Part shown: positions 25,133 through 34,504 of the stretch, piece after piece
How the letters are laid out: every line of letters begins with the position of its first letter
Position numbering within the stretch: the stretch's first letter is position 1
Assembly (NCBI RefSeq): GCF_001598455.1
Contig: NZ_BCYZ01000025.1
Location: forward strand, 1 to 56,098
Reading direction: 5' to 3'
DNA from: Sphingomonas pruni NBRC 15498
Lineage (GTDB): Bacteria; Pseudomonadota; Alphaproteobacteria; Sphingomonadales; Sphingomonadaceae
DNA length: 56,098 nucleotides
Program-made: the position numbers and the translations under genes
The notes under the pieces: generated by a model
The model's input: only the letters and a program-made list of their open reading frames with translations
Databases searched by the model: none
Told to the model about the DNA's origin: nothing

Positions 25133-26107
25133 ATGACGAACAGGGTCGAAGAATTGGCGCCGGTCGCGGCCATCCCATTGGCTCAGCGCACGAAACCGGC
25201 GGTTTTCCGGGGAATCGCCGCAGACTGGCCAGCCGTTCGCGCGCCTGATCCCGGTGCCTATCTGGCCAGGTTCGATAGCGGCGGTCCGATCGGAATCGCC
25301 ATTGCGCCACCCGATGCGGAAGGACGCCTGGCGTACACCCCCGACATGTCGGCGCTGACTTTCACCCGCGACTCGGCCACGCTCGCCCGGCTGTTTGCGC
25401 AACTCGACACCGCGGCGCGAGTGTCATCGCCACCGGCGATCGCGGCGCAAGCGGTGATGGTGCCCGAGGCACTGCCTGGTTTCGAAGCGGAGAACCGCAT
25501 GCCCCTCGTGCCGGCGGGCGTGGCGCCGCGCATCTGGATCGGCAATCGCGTGCGGGTCGCCACGCATCATGACATGAACAGCAATATCGCGGTGGTGATG
25601 GCGGGGCGGCGGCGCTTCACCCTGTTTCCGCCCGATCAAGTCGCGAATCTCTACATCGGTCCGATCGAATTTACCCCGGCGGGGACGCCGATCGCTCTGT
25701 TCGATCCCGACGAACCCGATTTCGACCGCTTCCCGCTGGCGCGCGAGGCGATGGCGCACGCCCAGATCGCCGAACTCGAGCCAGGCGATGCCCTCTTCAT
25801 TCCGCATATGTGGTGGCACCATGTCCGCTCGCTCGATCCTGTGAGCATCCTGGTCAATTATTGGTGGGACGAGGCGCCACCGCCGCAGCCGGGGCTCGCG
25901 CCGCTCGACACGATGGTCCACGCGATCCTGGCTTTTTCCGGCCTGCCCGAAAACCAGCGTGCGGCATGGCGGGCGATGTTCGACGAATTCGTGTTCGGCG
26001 GCGTGCCGCAGCATGTGCCGGAGGAGCGGCGCGGCATTCGCGGGTCGTTAGGCGAGGAGAGCAAGGCCAGGGTGCGACGGCAGCTGGGACAGATGATGTC
26101 GCTCTAA
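25133..26107 (+). CDS. cupin-like (JmjC-type) protein
   Basis: This 324-residue, probably cytoplasmic protein has a JmjC/FIH-like double-stranded beta-helix. A candidate Fe(II) site is formed by ATHHDMNSN (H-x-D type) and HMWWHHVRS, with LEPGDALFIP between them. The typical N-terminal FRGIAADWPA motif of cupin_8 proteins is present. These proteins could be 2-oxoglutarate oxygenases, and in sphingomonads and xanthomonads they often accompany TonB-receptor carbohydrate loci. Here it abuts the Nag cluster, convergent with nagA. Substrate unknown. Confidence 0.85.
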   Translation: MTNRVEELAPVAAIPLAQRTKPAVFRGIAADWPAVRAPDPGAYLARFDSGGPIGIAIAPPDAEGRLAYTPDMSALTFTRDSATLARLFAQLDTAARVSSPPAIAAQAVMVPEALPGFEAENRMPLVPAGVAPRIWIGNRVRVATHHDMNSNIAVVMAGRRRFTLFPPDQVANLYIGPIEFTPAGTPIALFDPDEPDFDRFPLAREAMAHAQIAELEPGDALFIPHMWWHHVRSLDPVSILVNYWWDEAPPPQPGLAPLDTMVHAILAFSGLPENQRAAWRAMFDEFVFGGVPQHVPEERRGIRGSLGEESKARVRRQLGQMMSL

Positions 26108-26125
26108 ACTGGCGAGCTAGACCTG

Positions 26126-26230
26126 ACGCCTCCCCGGCGAAGGCCGGGGCCCAGTTTCGCGCACTTCGAGAGGGCATCCCGCCATCGGCGGTACGTCGCG
26201 GCTGGGCCCCGGCCTTCGCCGGGGAGGCGT
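26126..26230. repeat. 29-bp perfect inverted repeat between convergent genes
   Basis: Arms 26126-26154 and 26202-26230 are exact inverse complements, each containing CCCCGGC...GCCGGGG, around a 47-bp centre. The element separates the cupin-like gene from nagA, whose stops face each other, and would work as a bidirectional terminator. It belongs to the same class of dispersed palindromes as 7051 and 46860. Confidence 0.85.
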
Positions 26231-26250
26231 AAACCAAAGCAGGTCCCGGG

Positions 26251-27417
26251 TTACTTGACGATCGCCGCGACAGGCTGCGCCGACCTACTGGCTTCTCCAC
26301 CGATCCACGTCTCGCGCACCGCGAAACTGTCGTCGAGTAACACCAGGTCCGCGCGCATACCCGCCGCGATCGTGCCGGTCCGGCCGCTCAGTCCCAGAAA
26401 TGCCGCCGGCGTCGCCGAGGCCATCGTTACCGCTGCCGCCAGCGGCACGCGGCCGCGCTCGACCATGCCCTTGACCGCGCCGGACATCGTCAACGTCGAC
26501 CCGGCCAGCACGCCGTCGGCGCCATGCAGCGTATCGCCGTCGCGCCAGATCTCGCGGCCCTGGAGCACGAACCGGGGCTCGTCGCTGCCGACGCTGGGCA
26601 TCGCGTCGGTCACCAGCATCAGGCGATGCTGTCCCTTGGCACGGACCGCGACGCGCAACGTGGCGTCGTGGAGATGATGGCCGTCGGCTATGATGCCGGC
26701 ATAGGTCGAATCATCCTCCAGCGCGGCGCCGACCATGCCCGGTGCGCGGTTGGCGAGCTGCGACATGGCGTTGAACAAATGGGTGAAGCCCGTCAGCCCT
26801 GCGTCGATCGCGGCGCGGACGGTTTCGTAGCGAGCGTCCGAATGGCCGGCACTGACGACGACGCCCTTTGCAACGAGGTGCGCGATCTGCGCGGGTGTGG
26901 CGCATTCCGGTGCCAGCGTGACCATCGTCTTGCCGCGCCTGGCCGAGGTCAGCAGGTCGAGATAATCGTCCTTGAGCGGTTGCAGCTTGTCGACCGAATG
27001 GATGCCGTGACGCGCGCTCGACAGGAACGGCCCCTCGATATGGATGCCGAGCACGCCGGGCAGTCCGGCGTCGATCGCGGCGTCGACCGCACGGATGCCG
27101 GCCTCGACCACCGAGAGATCGTCGCTGATCAAGGTCGGCAACAGGCCGGTCGTGCCATAGCGGCGATGCGTCTCGGCGATGACGCGGATCGTTTCGATGC
27201 TGGGATCGTCGTTGAACAATCGCCCGCCGCCGCCATTGACCTGAGTGTCGATGAAGCCGGGAAGCAGCGAATGGCCGCCGAGATCGACGATCCGCGCATC
27301 CTGCGGCGGAGCGGAGGAAATGGCGCAAATCTCGCCATCGCCGATCACGACGCAGACGTCGTCGCGCAGGCCGGAGGGCAGCAGCACGCGGGCATTGGTG
27401 AGCGCGGTGCGAGTCAT
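26251..27417 (-). CDS. nagA: N-acetylglucosamine-6-phosphate deacetylase
   Basis: NagA (388 residues) converts GlcNAc-6-P to glucosamine-6-P in the cytoplasm. It is an amidohydrolase with family motifs GFIDTQVNGGGG, GIHIEGPF, SAGHSDA, FTHLFNAMS, DGHHLH and LVTDAM; the HxE, His, His and Asp positions form the metal and catalytic site. Length matches the family (about 380). Start at 27417 overlaps the stop of the deaminase gene by 4 bp, indicating coupling within nagR-nagB-nagA. Confidence 0.95.
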   Translation of the reverse strand: MTRTALTNARVLLPSGLRDDVCVVIGDGEICAISSAPPQDARIVDLGGHSLLPGFIDTQVNGGGGRLFNDDPSIETIRVIAETHRRYGTTGLLPTLISDDLSVVEAGIRAVDAAIDAGLPGVLGIHIEGPFLSSARHGIHSVDKLQPLKDDYLDLLTSARRGKTMVTLAPECATPAQIAHLVAKGVVVSAGHSDARYETVRAAIDAGLTGFTHLFNAMSQLANRAPGMVGAALEDDSTYAGIIADGHHLHDATLRVAVRAKGQHRLMLVTDAMPSVGSDEPRFVLQGREIWRDGDTLHGADGVLAGSTLTMSGAVKGMVERGRVPLAAAVTMASATPAAFLGLSGRTGTIAAGMRADLVLLDDSFAVRETWIGGEASRSAQPVAAIVK

Positions 27418-28448
27418 ACCGTTTCGGTTACCTTGGCGAGATGCGGCGGACGGTCGGGGTCGCGGCCGCGCGCGACGGCGAGCGCATTGGCGAGGCGATA
27501 GAAGCTCTGCACGAGCAACAACGGCTGGAGCACCGGATGCGCGTCGAGGCTCGGCAAGCGGATGCCGGGGGCATCCTGCAACCCGGCGCTCAGCACCAGC
27601 GCACCGCGCTCGGAGAATTCGGGCGCGAGGTCGGCGACGCTGTCGCGCGATTCGTCGTCTTGGCCGAGCAGCAGCACCGGAAAGCCCTTTTCGACGATCG
27701 CCATCGGACCGTGACGAACCTCGGCGGCGCTGAACGCCTCGGCATGGAAACCGCACGTCTCCTTGATCTTGAGCGCCATTTCCTGGGCGATGCCGAACGC
27801 CGGCCCGCGCGCGACGACGTATAGGTTGGCGGCATTGCGCAGCGGCTCGAGCGCGGGCGACCAATCGAGCGCCCAGGCCTGTTCCAACAACCCCGGCAGC
27901 CCATCGAGCGCGGCGAGCAATTCGCCATCCTCCGCCCAATCGGCGATCAGATGGACCAATGCGGCGACGCTGGTGATGAACGACTTGGTCGCGGCGACGC
28001 TCTTTTCCGGGCCGGCGGCGAGCGGCAGGAACGTGTCCGCCAGTACCGCGAGCGGCGAGCTTTCGTCGTTGACCAAGGCGACGAGTTGCGCGCCGCCTGT
28101 CTTGGCCATCTCGGCGGCAGCGATCAGATCGGGGCTGCGGCCCGATTGCGAGACCGCCAGCATCAGGGTGCCGGCATAATCGGGCGCCGAATCGTAGACC
28201 GACGAAACCGAGGGCGCGGCCGAACTGGTCAGCAGGCGCAGGTGCGTTTCGACCAGATAGCGCGCGACGGTCGCGGCATTGTCCGAACTGCCGCGCGCCA
28301 GGGTGACGACGGCGCGTGGCGGGTCCTGACGCAGTGCCGCGGCCAAGGCGATGCGCGTGTCGCGCTGGCGGATCGCCTGGCGTGCGACCGCCTCCGCCGC
28401 TTCGGCGGCTTCGGCGAACATCAACGTATTCTCGGGAAGAATGGGCAC
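27414..28448 (-). CDS. nagB: SIS-domain glucosamine-6-phosphate deaminase (NagB-II type)
   Basis: This protein of about 344 residues carries two SIS domains. Markers are VTLARGSSDNAATVARYLVE, AVSQSGRSPDLI, SVAATKSFITSVAAL, ARGPAFGIAQEMALKIKE and EVRHGPMA. It resembles the isomerase half of GlmS without a glutaminase domain, the pattern of NagB-II deaminases that replace NagB in proteobacterial Nag clusters. It should turn GlcN-6-P into fructose-6-P and ammonia. GTG at 28448, 7 bp after the nagR stop, gives a family-like N-terminus (PILPENTLMFAEAAEA); ATG at 28421 is the alternative. Start is therefore moderately certain. Confidence 0.9.
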   Translation of the reverse strand: MPILPENTLMFAEAAEAAEAVARQAIRQRDTRIALAAALRQDPPRAVVTLARGSSDNAATVARYLVETHLRLLTSSAAPSVSSVYDSAPDYAGTLMLAVSQSGRSPDLIAAAEMAKTGGAQLVALVNDESSPLAVLADTFLPLAAGPEKSVAATKSFITSVAALVHLIADWAEDGELLAALDGLPGLLEQAWALDWSPALEPLRNAANLYVVARGPAFGIAQEMALKIKETCGFHAEAFSAAEVRHGPMAIVEKGFPVLLLGQDDESRDSVADLAPEFSERGALVLSAGLQDAPGIRLPSLDAHPVLQPLLLVQSFYRLANALAVARGRDPDRPPHLAKVTETV

Positions 28449-28455
28449 AAAAATC

Positions 28456-29190
28456 TCAGGCTGGCGGGACGTTGAGTTCGGCGACGAAGTCGTAAGCATC
28501 GCCCCGATACCATGATTTGGTGAATTCGACCGTACGGCCATCCTGGGTGTAGCCGCGGCGTTCGATCTCGAGCCCCGGCGAATTGCGCGGGATCGCCAGC
28601 AACTCGGCCTGTTCGTCGGTGAACAACACCGCCCGGAAACGCTGCAGCACGCGCACCGGGCGGTCGGCGCCCAATGCGTCGTAGAGCGATTCGGTCACCG
28701 CATCGAGCCCGGGCAGCGAGCTCGCCGGAACGGTCGCATATTCGAGCGCCATCGACACCCCATCGGCATAGCGGATGCGGGTGAAGCGATAAACCTGACT
28801 CCCAGGGCTAAGGCCCAGCGCCATCGCCTCTTCGGGTGCGACCGTGCCTTCGGTGCGCGCCAGCCACTCGCTGTGCGGCACGCGGCCGCGCGACTGCATG
28901 TCCTCGGTGAAGGACGAGATCGTCGCGAAATTCTTCTCGACCCGCGCGGCGACGAACGTTCCGGCGCCCTGGCGTCGGGTCAGCATCCGCGCATCGACCA
29001 GTCCGTCGAGCGCCTTGCGCACGGTAACGCGCGAGACGTTATAGGCCAAAGCAAGGTCGCGTTCTGGCGGCAGTGCCTCGTCGGGCGCTAGCACCTGCCG
29101 CTCGATCGCGGCGCGCAGCACGCGCTGCAGCTGCTGGTACAGCGGCGCGGTATCCCCTTCCGGCAGTTTTCCTACGCGATCGACGAACAT
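28456..29190 (-). CDS. nagR: GntR/HutC-family regulator of the Nag cluster
   Basis: This 244-residue regulator has a GntR winged helix (PLYQQLQRVLRAAIERQVLA, LPPERDLALAYNVSRVTVRK) and a UTRA ligand domain ending in TKSWYRGDAYDFVAEL, as in NagR/NagQ/DasR. The likely effector is an amino-sugar phosphate (known for the family). It heads the minus-strand nagR-nagB-nagA operon and faces the receptor-hexosaminidase-PTS operon, so it probably represses both through the palindromes at 29242-29288. Confidence 0.9.
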   Translation of the reverse strand: MFVDRVGKLPEGDTAPLYQQLQRVLRAAIERQVLAPDEALPPERDLALAYNVSRVTVRKALDGLVDARMLTRRQGAGTFVAARVEKNFATISSFTEDMQSRGRVPHSEWLARTEGTVAPEEAMALGLSPGSQVYRFTRIRYADGVSMALEYATVPASSLPGLDAVTESLYDALGADRPVRVLQRFRAVLFTDEQAELLAIPRNSPGLEIERRGYTQDGRTVEFTKSWYRGDAYDFVAELNVPPA

Positions 29191-29241
29191 TGCGGAGAGC
29201 CCCTTACGCGATGGTCTTTAAGCCATCAGATAATGCCATTT

Positions 29242-29288
29242 CAATACCAAAGTGCAGAATATTTGCACTGGTATTGATTTTGGTATTG
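29242..29288. promoter_or_regulatory. palindromic operator region between nagR and the receptor operon
   Basis: CAATACCA (29242-29249) is mirrored by TGGTATTG (29269-29276), with nested GTGCA/TGCAC arms, and a second TGGTATTG follows at 29281-29288. TGGT/ACCA half-sites are typical of GntR/HutC-family operators. The AT-rich DNA also must contain the divergent promoters; exact boxes are unclear. Confidence 0.65.
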
Positions 29289-29424
29289 CAATTTAATGAC
29301 CAATGAGCCTTTATGACACGCGCAACAGACCTGATCCGGGCCGGAAATGAAACCGGACAGGGCTAACAGCGGCAGTTGGTCGTACTTTGGTACAGTCCAA
29401 TCCAGGGGTTTGAAGGGGAAGATC

Positions 29425-32214
29425 ATGGTCACGTTCCAAGCCAAGAAGCATCGGGCAATGTTCGCCTGTACCGCAAGCGTGTTCGCGCTGACTATGGCGG
29501 CGCCCGCTTTTGCGCAGGCCGCTCCGGTGGCTGCGGCGGCCCCCGCCGACGGCGGCAGCGGTCAAGCCACCACCGCCGATCCGCAAGATCAGAGCAACGA
29601 CATCGTCGTCAGCGGTATCCGCGCTTCCATCCAGGCATCGCTGGACTCGAAGCGCGCCAACGACGTCGTCTCCGAAGTCGTCACCGCGCAGGACATCGGC
29701 AAGTTCCCCGACAAGAACGTAGCCGATTCGCTCGGTCGCCTGACCGGCGTCAACGTCGTCACCGGATCGGCCAATGCCGGCGGCTTCGGCGAGAATCAGT
29801 CGGTGTCGATCCGCGGCACCGACCCGACGCTCAACCTCACTTTGCTCGACGGCCATTCGGTCGCGACCGGCGACTGGTTCGTGCTCGACCAGACCAGCGG
29901 CGGGCGCAGCTTCGACTTCAGCCTGTTGCCGTCGGAAATCGTCGGCAAGCTGGAAGTCTATAAATCGTCCGAAGCCGATCTGCCCGAAGGCGGCATCGGC
30001 GGCACGATCAACCTTCACAGCCGCCGCCCGCTCGATTTGCCGGCCAATTCGTTCAGCCTGACCGCCCAGGCCAATTACAACGACCTGGCCGACAAGGTTA
30101 AGCCTCAGGTCTCGGGCCTCTATAGCTGGAAGAACCAGGCCGGCACGGTCGGGCTCTTGATCGCGGGCTATTATCAGGAGCGCGAGTTCCGCCGCGATGG
30201 TCAGGAATTCCTCGGCTACACCACCTACAACAATTTTGCCGGAACCGGCCAGACGGTCACCGCGCCCAACCTGATCGGCGCGGCCTATTTCAGCCAGAAG
30301 CGCGTCCGCAAGGGCGGCACCGTCGCGCTGCAATACAAGCCGAACGACGAGTTCCAGGTGACGTTGAACGGCATCTACACGCGGATGGACGCCAACAACG
30401 TCAACCGCAACTCGATGGCGTGGATCAGCCGGGTGATCGGCAGCAATTCGACGCCGGGCGTCGATAGCAACGGCCATCCGCTTTCGGTCGCTCTGGGGCC
30501 GTATACGGTCACCAACGGCTATCTGACGGCGGCCTCGTGGAACGCGATCGACAATAACGGCAACCCGATCCAGGGGCGCGTCCAGGACGACATCTTCCGC
30601 GACGCTTATTCGTCGACCTGGGTGATCAACCTGGAGACCGAGTGGAAGCCGACCGATCGCCTGACCCTGTCCGGCGAAGTGGGCTATACCAAGGGTGAGG
30701 GTGCGACCAAGGACACCTATGCCTGGGAAACCTATTGGGACACCGGCGTCAATTATGCGCTCGCCGGCAAGGGGGCGACGGTCAATTATCCCGGGCTGCC
30801 GACCGACCCGAAGTCGGCCGCCTATCTCAACAATTATTACAGCTGGTCGTGGGGCGGCCGCATCCTGTCGCCCGACAAGGAAACCTATGTCCGTGCCGAT
30901 GCCGAATATAAGTTCGACGGCGATTTCCTGAAGTCGATCAAGATCGGCGGCCGCTATACCGACCATACGCGCGAAGTGAATTACACCGCTTATTCCTGGG
31001 CGGGCAACGGCCTCTATTCGGGCACCAAGGGCGTCGGGCTCGGCACCGTGTTCAATGGCGGAACCACGCCGGACGATTTCCTCGACGGGCTGGTCGCCTT
31101 CCCGCCTTATTCGATTGCCGACAAGGACAAGGTGCTGGCCGAACTCGCCACCAATGGCGGACGGCAGTTCGCTTTCTATCCGCAGGCGAGCTTCTCGGTG
31201 AAGGAAAAGACCGAGGCGGTCTATGCGATGGCCAAGCTGGGCGGCGAGAGCCAGGGCTGGCGCGGCAATATCGGCGTTCGTGCCGTGCATACCGAGCTTA
31301 ACACGACACAATATACGCCAAATCCATTGGCAACGGGCGGGCTTGAGAAGGTCTTTTCGCCGTTCTGTCCGCTGCAGCCGGCGGACAACAAGAACTGGTG
31401 CGACACCAACCGCGTCAGCCGCAGCTATTGGGATTTCCTCCCCAGCGCCAATTTGACTGTCAACGCGATGCCCAATTTGCTGATCCGGGCGAGCGCGGCC
31501 AAGACGATGACCCGGCCGGGCTATGCCCAGCTTGCCGGCGCCTTCACCGTCAGTGACTTGGCGCTGACCGGTACCGCGGGCGGCAATCCCTATCTGGATC
31601 CGACCCGCGCCTGGCAGTTCAACCTCGCGGCTGAATGGTATTACGGCAAGCAGTCGCTGTTCTCGGTCAATCTCTTCTACCTCGACATCGACTCATACAT
31701 CACGAGCAGTGAAACCGAGCGGTTCCTGGTTACGCAGCAGCATCCGGCCGGAGCGACGTTCAAGATCACTGGCCCGGTCAACGGCAGAGGCGGCACCAAC
31801 AAGGGCGTCGAGGTCAATTGGCAACAACCGATCTATGGCGGGTTCGGCCTGCTGGCGAACTACACCTATGCCGATGCCAAGGCGGCGGACGGTGGCGTCA
31901 TCGACGGCAATTCGAAGCACACGTTCAACGTGACGGCCTATTACGAGAATTCGCTGATCTCGACGCGCTTCGCTTACACCTTCCGCTCGAAATTCCGCTC
32001 CGGCATCGATCGTTCGACGCCGATGTGGCAGGCCGATTTCGGCACGCTCGACGGGTCGCTGACGCTCAACGTGACCAAATATTTCGCGCTGACCGCCGAC
32101 GCGCAGAATCTGCTCAACCACAAGCTCTATTACTTCGTCGGCGATCCCTCGATCCCGCGCGCTTATTACAACAATGGCCGCACGTTCTGGGTCGGTGGCA
32201 AAGTCCACTTCTGA
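29425..32214 (+). CDS. TonB-dependent receptor, probably chito-oligosaccharide uptake
   Basis: This 929-residue outer-membrane receptor has a signal peptide ending APAFAQ and a plug domain with DVVSEVVTAQDIGKFPDKNV, the hallmark of the Xanthomonas/Caulobacter receptor subfamily (TIGR01782-like). A 22-strand barrel ends in GGKVHF with terminal Phe. Position directly upstream of GH20 hexosaminidase and PTS genes, and divergent from nagR, implies uptake of GlcNAc oligomers, as for the Caulobacter receptor of chitin oligosaccharides (family knowledge). Start chosen at 29425 because AAGGGGAAG and the signal peptide fit. Confidence 0.93.
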   Translation: MVTFQAKKHRAMFACTASVFALTMAAPAFAQAAPVAAAAPADGGSGQATTADPQDQSNDIVVSGIRASIQASLDSKRANDVVSEVVTAQDIGKFPDKNVADSLGRLTGVNVVTGSANAGGFGENQSVSIRGTDPTLNLTLLDGHSVATGDWFVLDQTSGGRSFDFSLLPSEIVGKLEVYKSSEADLPEGGIGGTINLHSRRPLDLPANSFSLTAQANYNDLADKVKPQVSGLYSWKNQAGTVGLLIAGYYQEREFRRDGQEFLGYTTYNNFAGTGQTVTAPNLIGAAYFSQKRVRKGGTVALQYKPNDEFQVTLNGIYTRMDANNVNRNSMAWISRVIGSNSTPGVDSNGHPLSVALGPYTVTNGYLTAASWNAIDNNGNPIQGRVQDDIFRDAYSSTWVINLETEWKPTDRLTLSGEVGYTKGEGATKDTYAWETYWDTGVNYALAGKGATVNYPGLPTDPKSAAYLNNYYSWSWGGRILSPDKETYVRADAEYKFDGDFLKSIKIGGRYTDHTREVNYTAYSWAGNGLYSGTKGVGLGTVFNGGTTPDDFLDGLVAFPPYSIADKDKVLAELATNGGRQFAFYPQASFSVKEKTEAVYAMAKLGGESQGWRGNIGVRAVHTELNTTQYTPNPLATGGLEKVFSPFCPLQPADNKNWCDTNRVSRSYWDFLPSANLTVNAMPNLLIRASAAKTMTRPGYAQLAGAFTVSDLALTGTAGGNPYLDPTRAWQFNLAAEWYYGKQSLFSVNLFYLDIDSYITSSETERFLVTQQHPAGATFKITGPVNGRGGTNKGVEVNWQQPIYGGFGLLANYTYADAKAADGGVIDGNSKHTFNVTAYYENSLISTRFAYTFRSKFRSGIDRSTPMWQADFGTLDGSLTLNVTKYFALTADAQNLLNHKLYYFVGDPSIPRAYYNNGRTFWVGGKVHF

Positions 32215-32251
32215 CCTGTCGCGCATCGGCAAGACCGAATAGGATTACCCG

Positions 32252-34504
32252 ATGCGCACCAGCCTGTTCGCCGCCGTCATGATCTTGAGCATGCCAGCGG
32301 CGGCACGGGCATTACCCGACCTCCCCCTGCTGCCGATGCCCGCGACGGTGACGTCGCAGGCCGGCAGCTTTTCTTTTGCCCGCGCGACCATGGCCGCCGA
32401 CGACGCCGGCGGCATGGCCGCGGCGCGGCGGCTGGCCGATCTTGTCGCGCGCACCGGCGGACCGAAGCTCGCGCTGGCCAAAGGCGGCACGATCCGATTC
32501 CGGCGGGACGCGTCGATCAAGGGCGAAGAGGCCTATCGCCTGCGCGTCACGCCGGCGGGCGTTACGGTATCGGCGTCGACCGATGCGGGGCTCTATTATG
32601 GCGCGACCACCTTGTGGCAATTGATCGCCGCGTCCACCGACGGCCGGATCGGCGCGGTGACGATCGACGACGCGCCCACTTTCGCCTGGCGCGGCGTGAT
32701 GCTGGACTCGGCGCGGCACTTTCAGCCGCCGGCCTATGTGAAGCAACTGATCGATCGCCTGTCGATGGAGAAGCTCAACGTCCTGCAATGGCATCTGACC
32801 GACGACCAGGGATGGCGAATCCAGATCGACCGCTATCCGCGCCTGACCGCGGTCGGCGCCTGGCGCCAGCCGGCGGGCGCGGCAGGTGTGGATCCGAAGA
32901 CCGGCCAGCCGGTGCGCTATGGCGGCTTCTACACCAAGGCGGAGATCCGCGAGATCGTCGCTTATGCCACGGCGCGCCACGTCACGATCGTGCCCGAGAT
33001 CGATATGCCGGGCCACGCCACCGCGGCGATCGCCGCCTATCCCGCGCTCGGCTCGACCGCGACCCCGCCTAGGACGCCCAGTTCCGACTGGGGAGTGATG
33101 TACAATCTGTACAACACCGACGACGCGACCTTCACCTTCCTGACCAATGTGCTCGACGAAGTGCTCGAGCTGTTCCCGTCGCGTTACATCCATGTCGGCG
33201 GCGACGAGGCGGTCAAGGACCAGTGGAAAGCCGATCCGCGTATCCAGGCGCGGATGAAGGCGCTGGGGCTGAAGGACGAAGAACAGCTGCAAGGCTGGTT
33301 CATGGCGCGGATCGGCGCCTATCTCCAGCAGCGCGGCCGGCGGCTGGTCGGCTGGGACGAGATCCTCGCGGGCAAGGTGCCGCCGTCGGCGACCGTGATG
33401 TCGTGGCACGGCGTGTCCGGCGCGATCACGGCGGCCAAGGCCGGGCATGACACGATCCTGTCGCCGTCGCCCGATTTCTATCTCGATCACATCCAAAGCG
33501 ATTCCGGCGATGAACCGCCAGGGCGCGGCGGGGTCATGGACTGGAAGCATATCTACACGTTCGACCCGCTACCCGCCGCGCTGACCGCCGACGAGCGGCG
33601 GCATCTGCGCGGGCTGCAGGTCAATCTGTGGACCGAGCATGTCCGCACGACCGTTTATGCCGACCGCATGCTATGGCCGCGGGCGGCGGCGCTCGCCGAA
33701 CTTGGCTGGACGCCCGCGGCGAAGCGCGACTGGAAGGGGTTCGCGGCACGGTTGCCGGCGGAGTTCGCGCGCTATCGGCGGCTGGGGCTGGGGTACAATA
33801 TGACTCCGCTCGAACCGCTGGCGAGTGTCGACGGCGATGGCGGCAAGGTCGTGGTCAAGCTGCGCCAGCAGGCTGACGTCGGCATAATGCGCTACACCAC
33901 CGACGGCAGCGCGCCGACCGCCGCGTCACCCGCCTATGACGGCGCGCTGACCTTGCCGGAGGGAACCCGGCTGCGCGCACGTGACTTTGCCGGCGGCGAG
34001 CCGCTCGGAATCGGGCGCGACTGGACGCTGACCGCTGCCCTGTTGCGGACGCGCACCGCGAGCGAAATGGACTTGTGCACCGCCGCGGTGCCGCTGCGGC
34101 TCGAGGATGACGGCGCGACCGACGGCGTGCGCCGGGTGCATTGGGGCGACATCTTCCATCCCTGCTGGATCTGGAAGCGCGCCCCGCTCGACGGCATCGC
34201 GTCGCTTTCGGCCGAAGTCGGGCAGGTGCCGTTCAACTTCTCGATCGGCGCTGATCTCGCCAAAGTGGTGTTCGACAAACCGCGCACGTCGACCGGCGAG
34301 CTCAAGGTCAGGCTCGATCGCTGCGATGGTCCGGTGGTGGCGAGCATCCCGCTCGGCGCCGCGACGCGCAATTCCGGCGTCAGCACGATCACCGGCTCTC
34401 TGCCTCCGCAACAAGGACGCCACGATCTGTGCATGACCTTCACCCAGACCGGCCCCGATCCCTTGTGGATGCTCGACCGACTGACCCTGGTTCCGGCACA
34501 ATGA
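32252..34504 (+). CDS. beta-N-acetylhexosaminidase, GH20
   Basis: This 750-residue, exported enzyme (signal peptide about 1-20) releases terminal GlcNAc from chito-oligosaccharides, probably in the periplasm. An N-terminal GH20b domain precedes the catalytic barrel, with FAWRGVMLDSARHF, MEKLNVLQWHLTDDQGWRI, EIDMPGH and the catalytic Asp-Glu in HVGGDEAVKDQW (Asp318-Glu319). After the barrel come a chitobiase-like C-terminal segment (RYTTDGSAPT) and a further domain of about 150 residues. The stop overlaps the PTS gene start by 4 bp (ATGA). Confidence 0.94.
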   Translation: MRTSLFAAVMILSMPAAARALPDLPLLPMPATVTSQAGSFSFARATMAADDAGGMAAARRLADLVARTGGPKLALAKGGTIRFRRDASIKGEEAYRLRVTPAGVTVSASTDAGLYYGATTLWQLIAASTDGRIGAVTIDDAPTFAWRGVMLDSARHFQPPAYVKQLIDRLSMEKLNVLQWHLTDDQGWRIQIDRYPRLTAVGAWRQPAGAAGVDPKTGQPVRYGGFYTKAEIREIVAYATARHVTIVPEIDMPGHATAAIAAYPALGSTATPPRTPSSDWGVMYNLYNTDDATFTFLTNVLDEVLELFPSRYIHVGGDEAVKDQWKADPRIQARMKALGLKDEEQLQGWFMARIGAYLQQRGRRLVGWDEILAGKVPPSATVMSWHGVSGAITAAKAGHDTILSPSPDFYLDHIQSDSGDEPPGRGGVMDWKHIYTFDPLPAALTADERRHLRGLQVNLWTEHVRTTVYADRMLWPRAAALAELGWTPAAKRDWKGFAARLPAEFARYRRLGLGYNMTPLEPLASVDGDGGKVVVKLRQQADVGIMRYTTDGSAPTAASPAYDGALTLPEGTRLRARDFAGGEPLGIGRDWTLTAALLRTRTASEMDLCTAAVPLRLEDDGATDGVRRVHWGDIFHPCWIWKRAPLDGIASLSAEVGQVPFNFSIGADLAKVVFDKPRTSTGELKVRLDRCDGPVVASIPLGAATRNSGVSTITGSLPPQQGRHDLCMTFTQTGPDPLWMLDRLTLVPAQ

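Noticed and set aside
29311..31311. 666-codon minus-strand frame opposite the TonB receptor
   Set aside because: The receptor has signal peptide, plug and barrel motifs; the opposite frame has none.
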